Assembly: GCA_938017765.1 (NCBI GenBank)
Contig: CALIJH010000123.1
Span: 1 to 6,153, forward strand
Length of the DNA stretch: 6,153 bases
Origin: an uncultured Leptotrichia sp.
GTDB lineage: Bacteria > Fusobacteriota > Fusobacteriia > Fusobacteriales > Leptotrichiaceae
Direction of reading: 5' to 3'
Shown here: piece after piece, positions 6,058 to 6,153 of the stretch
How the letters are laid out: each line of letters opens with the position of its first letter
Numbering within the stretch: position 1 is the stretch's first letter
Translations under genes and position numbers: made by a program
The notes under the pieces: generated by a model
The model's database searches: none
What the model was told of the DNA's origin: nothing
The model's input: only the letters and a program-made list of their open reading frames with translations

Positions 6058-6065
6058 TTCATTGT
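6035..6065. repeat. 10-bp direct repeat spaced 21 bp apart over the tpx promoter
   Basis: ATTTCATTGT occurs at 6035-6044 and again at 6056-6065, an offset of 21 bp, or two helical turns. The first copy overlaps the -10 and the second overlaps the -35. The identity is seen directly. A role as a regulator's paired half-sites is inferred, and chance is possible in such AT-rich DNA. Confidence 0.4.
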
Positions 6066-6068
6066 CAA
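6040..6068 (-). promoter_or_regulatory. Strong sigma70-type promoter of tpx
   Basis: On the minus strand a perfect -35 TTGACA (6063-6068), a 17-nt spacer and TACAAT (6040-6045, one mismatch to consensus) are followed by a predicted start near 6033. The leader to the tpx ATG at 5991 is about 42 nt and contains the ribosome site. AT-rich sequence lies upstream. Confidence 0.82.
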
Positions 6069-6153
6069 GAAATATTTGTATATAAAAACAATATATTAAT
6101 ATGAAAGTATATTTCAGAAATTTAAAATAAAAAACTGTATATATAAAAAAATA

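Noticed and set aside
6005..6065. PerR or Fur box in the tpx promoter
   Set aside because: The repeats do not fit the TTATAAT-type PerR dyad or the Fur consensus, so no named regulator is assigned.
6069..6153. Short ATG frame near 6101 and the ATATTAATAT palindrome at 6093-6102
   Set aside because: The frame is only about nine codons and the palindrome is pure A/T; neither supports a gene or a named site.
1..6153. CRISPR arrays, toxin-antitoxin or phage-defence genes, insertion sequences, tRNA or riboswitch
   Set aside because: No spaced repeats, transposase, terminal repeats, cloverleaf or long structured leader is visible; the five genes are known housekeeping or stress families.

Overview
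The window is a strongly AT-rich piece of bacterial chromosome. It carries five intact protein genes and no sign of mobile DNA, CRISPR, tRNA or rRNA. Low G+C, strong AGGAGG-type ribosome sites, a KDO-8-phosphate phosphatase (so an LPS-type outer membrane), a lipidated HtrA and a single-chain DhaL/FakA-DegV protein together suggest a low-GC diderm. Fusobacteriota, perhaps the Leptotrichia group, is my best guess; this is inference from gene content and composition, not a database match.

Layout, left to right. Positions 1-308 hold no gene. At the far left is a near-consensus sigma70-type promoter firing leftward out of the window (-35 at 39-44, -10 at 16-21). It is backed by three A-tracts spaced about one helical turn apart. 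The rest of this stretch is a pyrimidine-rich, almost G-free spacer.

Positions 309-4123 hold three minus-strand genes in transcription order kdsC, a fused fatty-acid-kinase/DegV gene, and birA. The gaps are 49 and about 37 nt, and a perfect TTGACA-N17-TATAAT promoter at 4150-4178 lies just upstream, so they look like one operon. KdsC makes KDO for LPS, FakA-DegV activates exogenous fatty acids, and BirA biotinylates acetyl-CoA carboxylase. The operon therefore has an envelope-lipid theme.

Positions 4124-4287 form a divergent intergenic region. htrA (4288-5427, plus strand) encodes a lipoprotein serine protease with one PDZ domain, preceded by an 18-bp near-perfect palindrome instead of an obvious consensus promoter. 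A bidirectional terminator hairpin (5440-5473) separates htrA from the convergent gene tpx (5476-5991, minus strand), a thiol peroxidase. The tpx promoter (6040-6068) contains a 10-bp direct repeat spaced 21 bp apart. Positions 6069-6153 are AT-rich upstream DNA in which I see no gene.

htrA and tpx form a small stress-defence pair (periplasmic protein quality control and peroxide removal) next to the envelope-lipid operon. I found no wholly new system. The points most worth a second look are the FakA-FakB fusion, the phased A-tract promoter at the left edge, and the possible operators in front of htrA and tpx.
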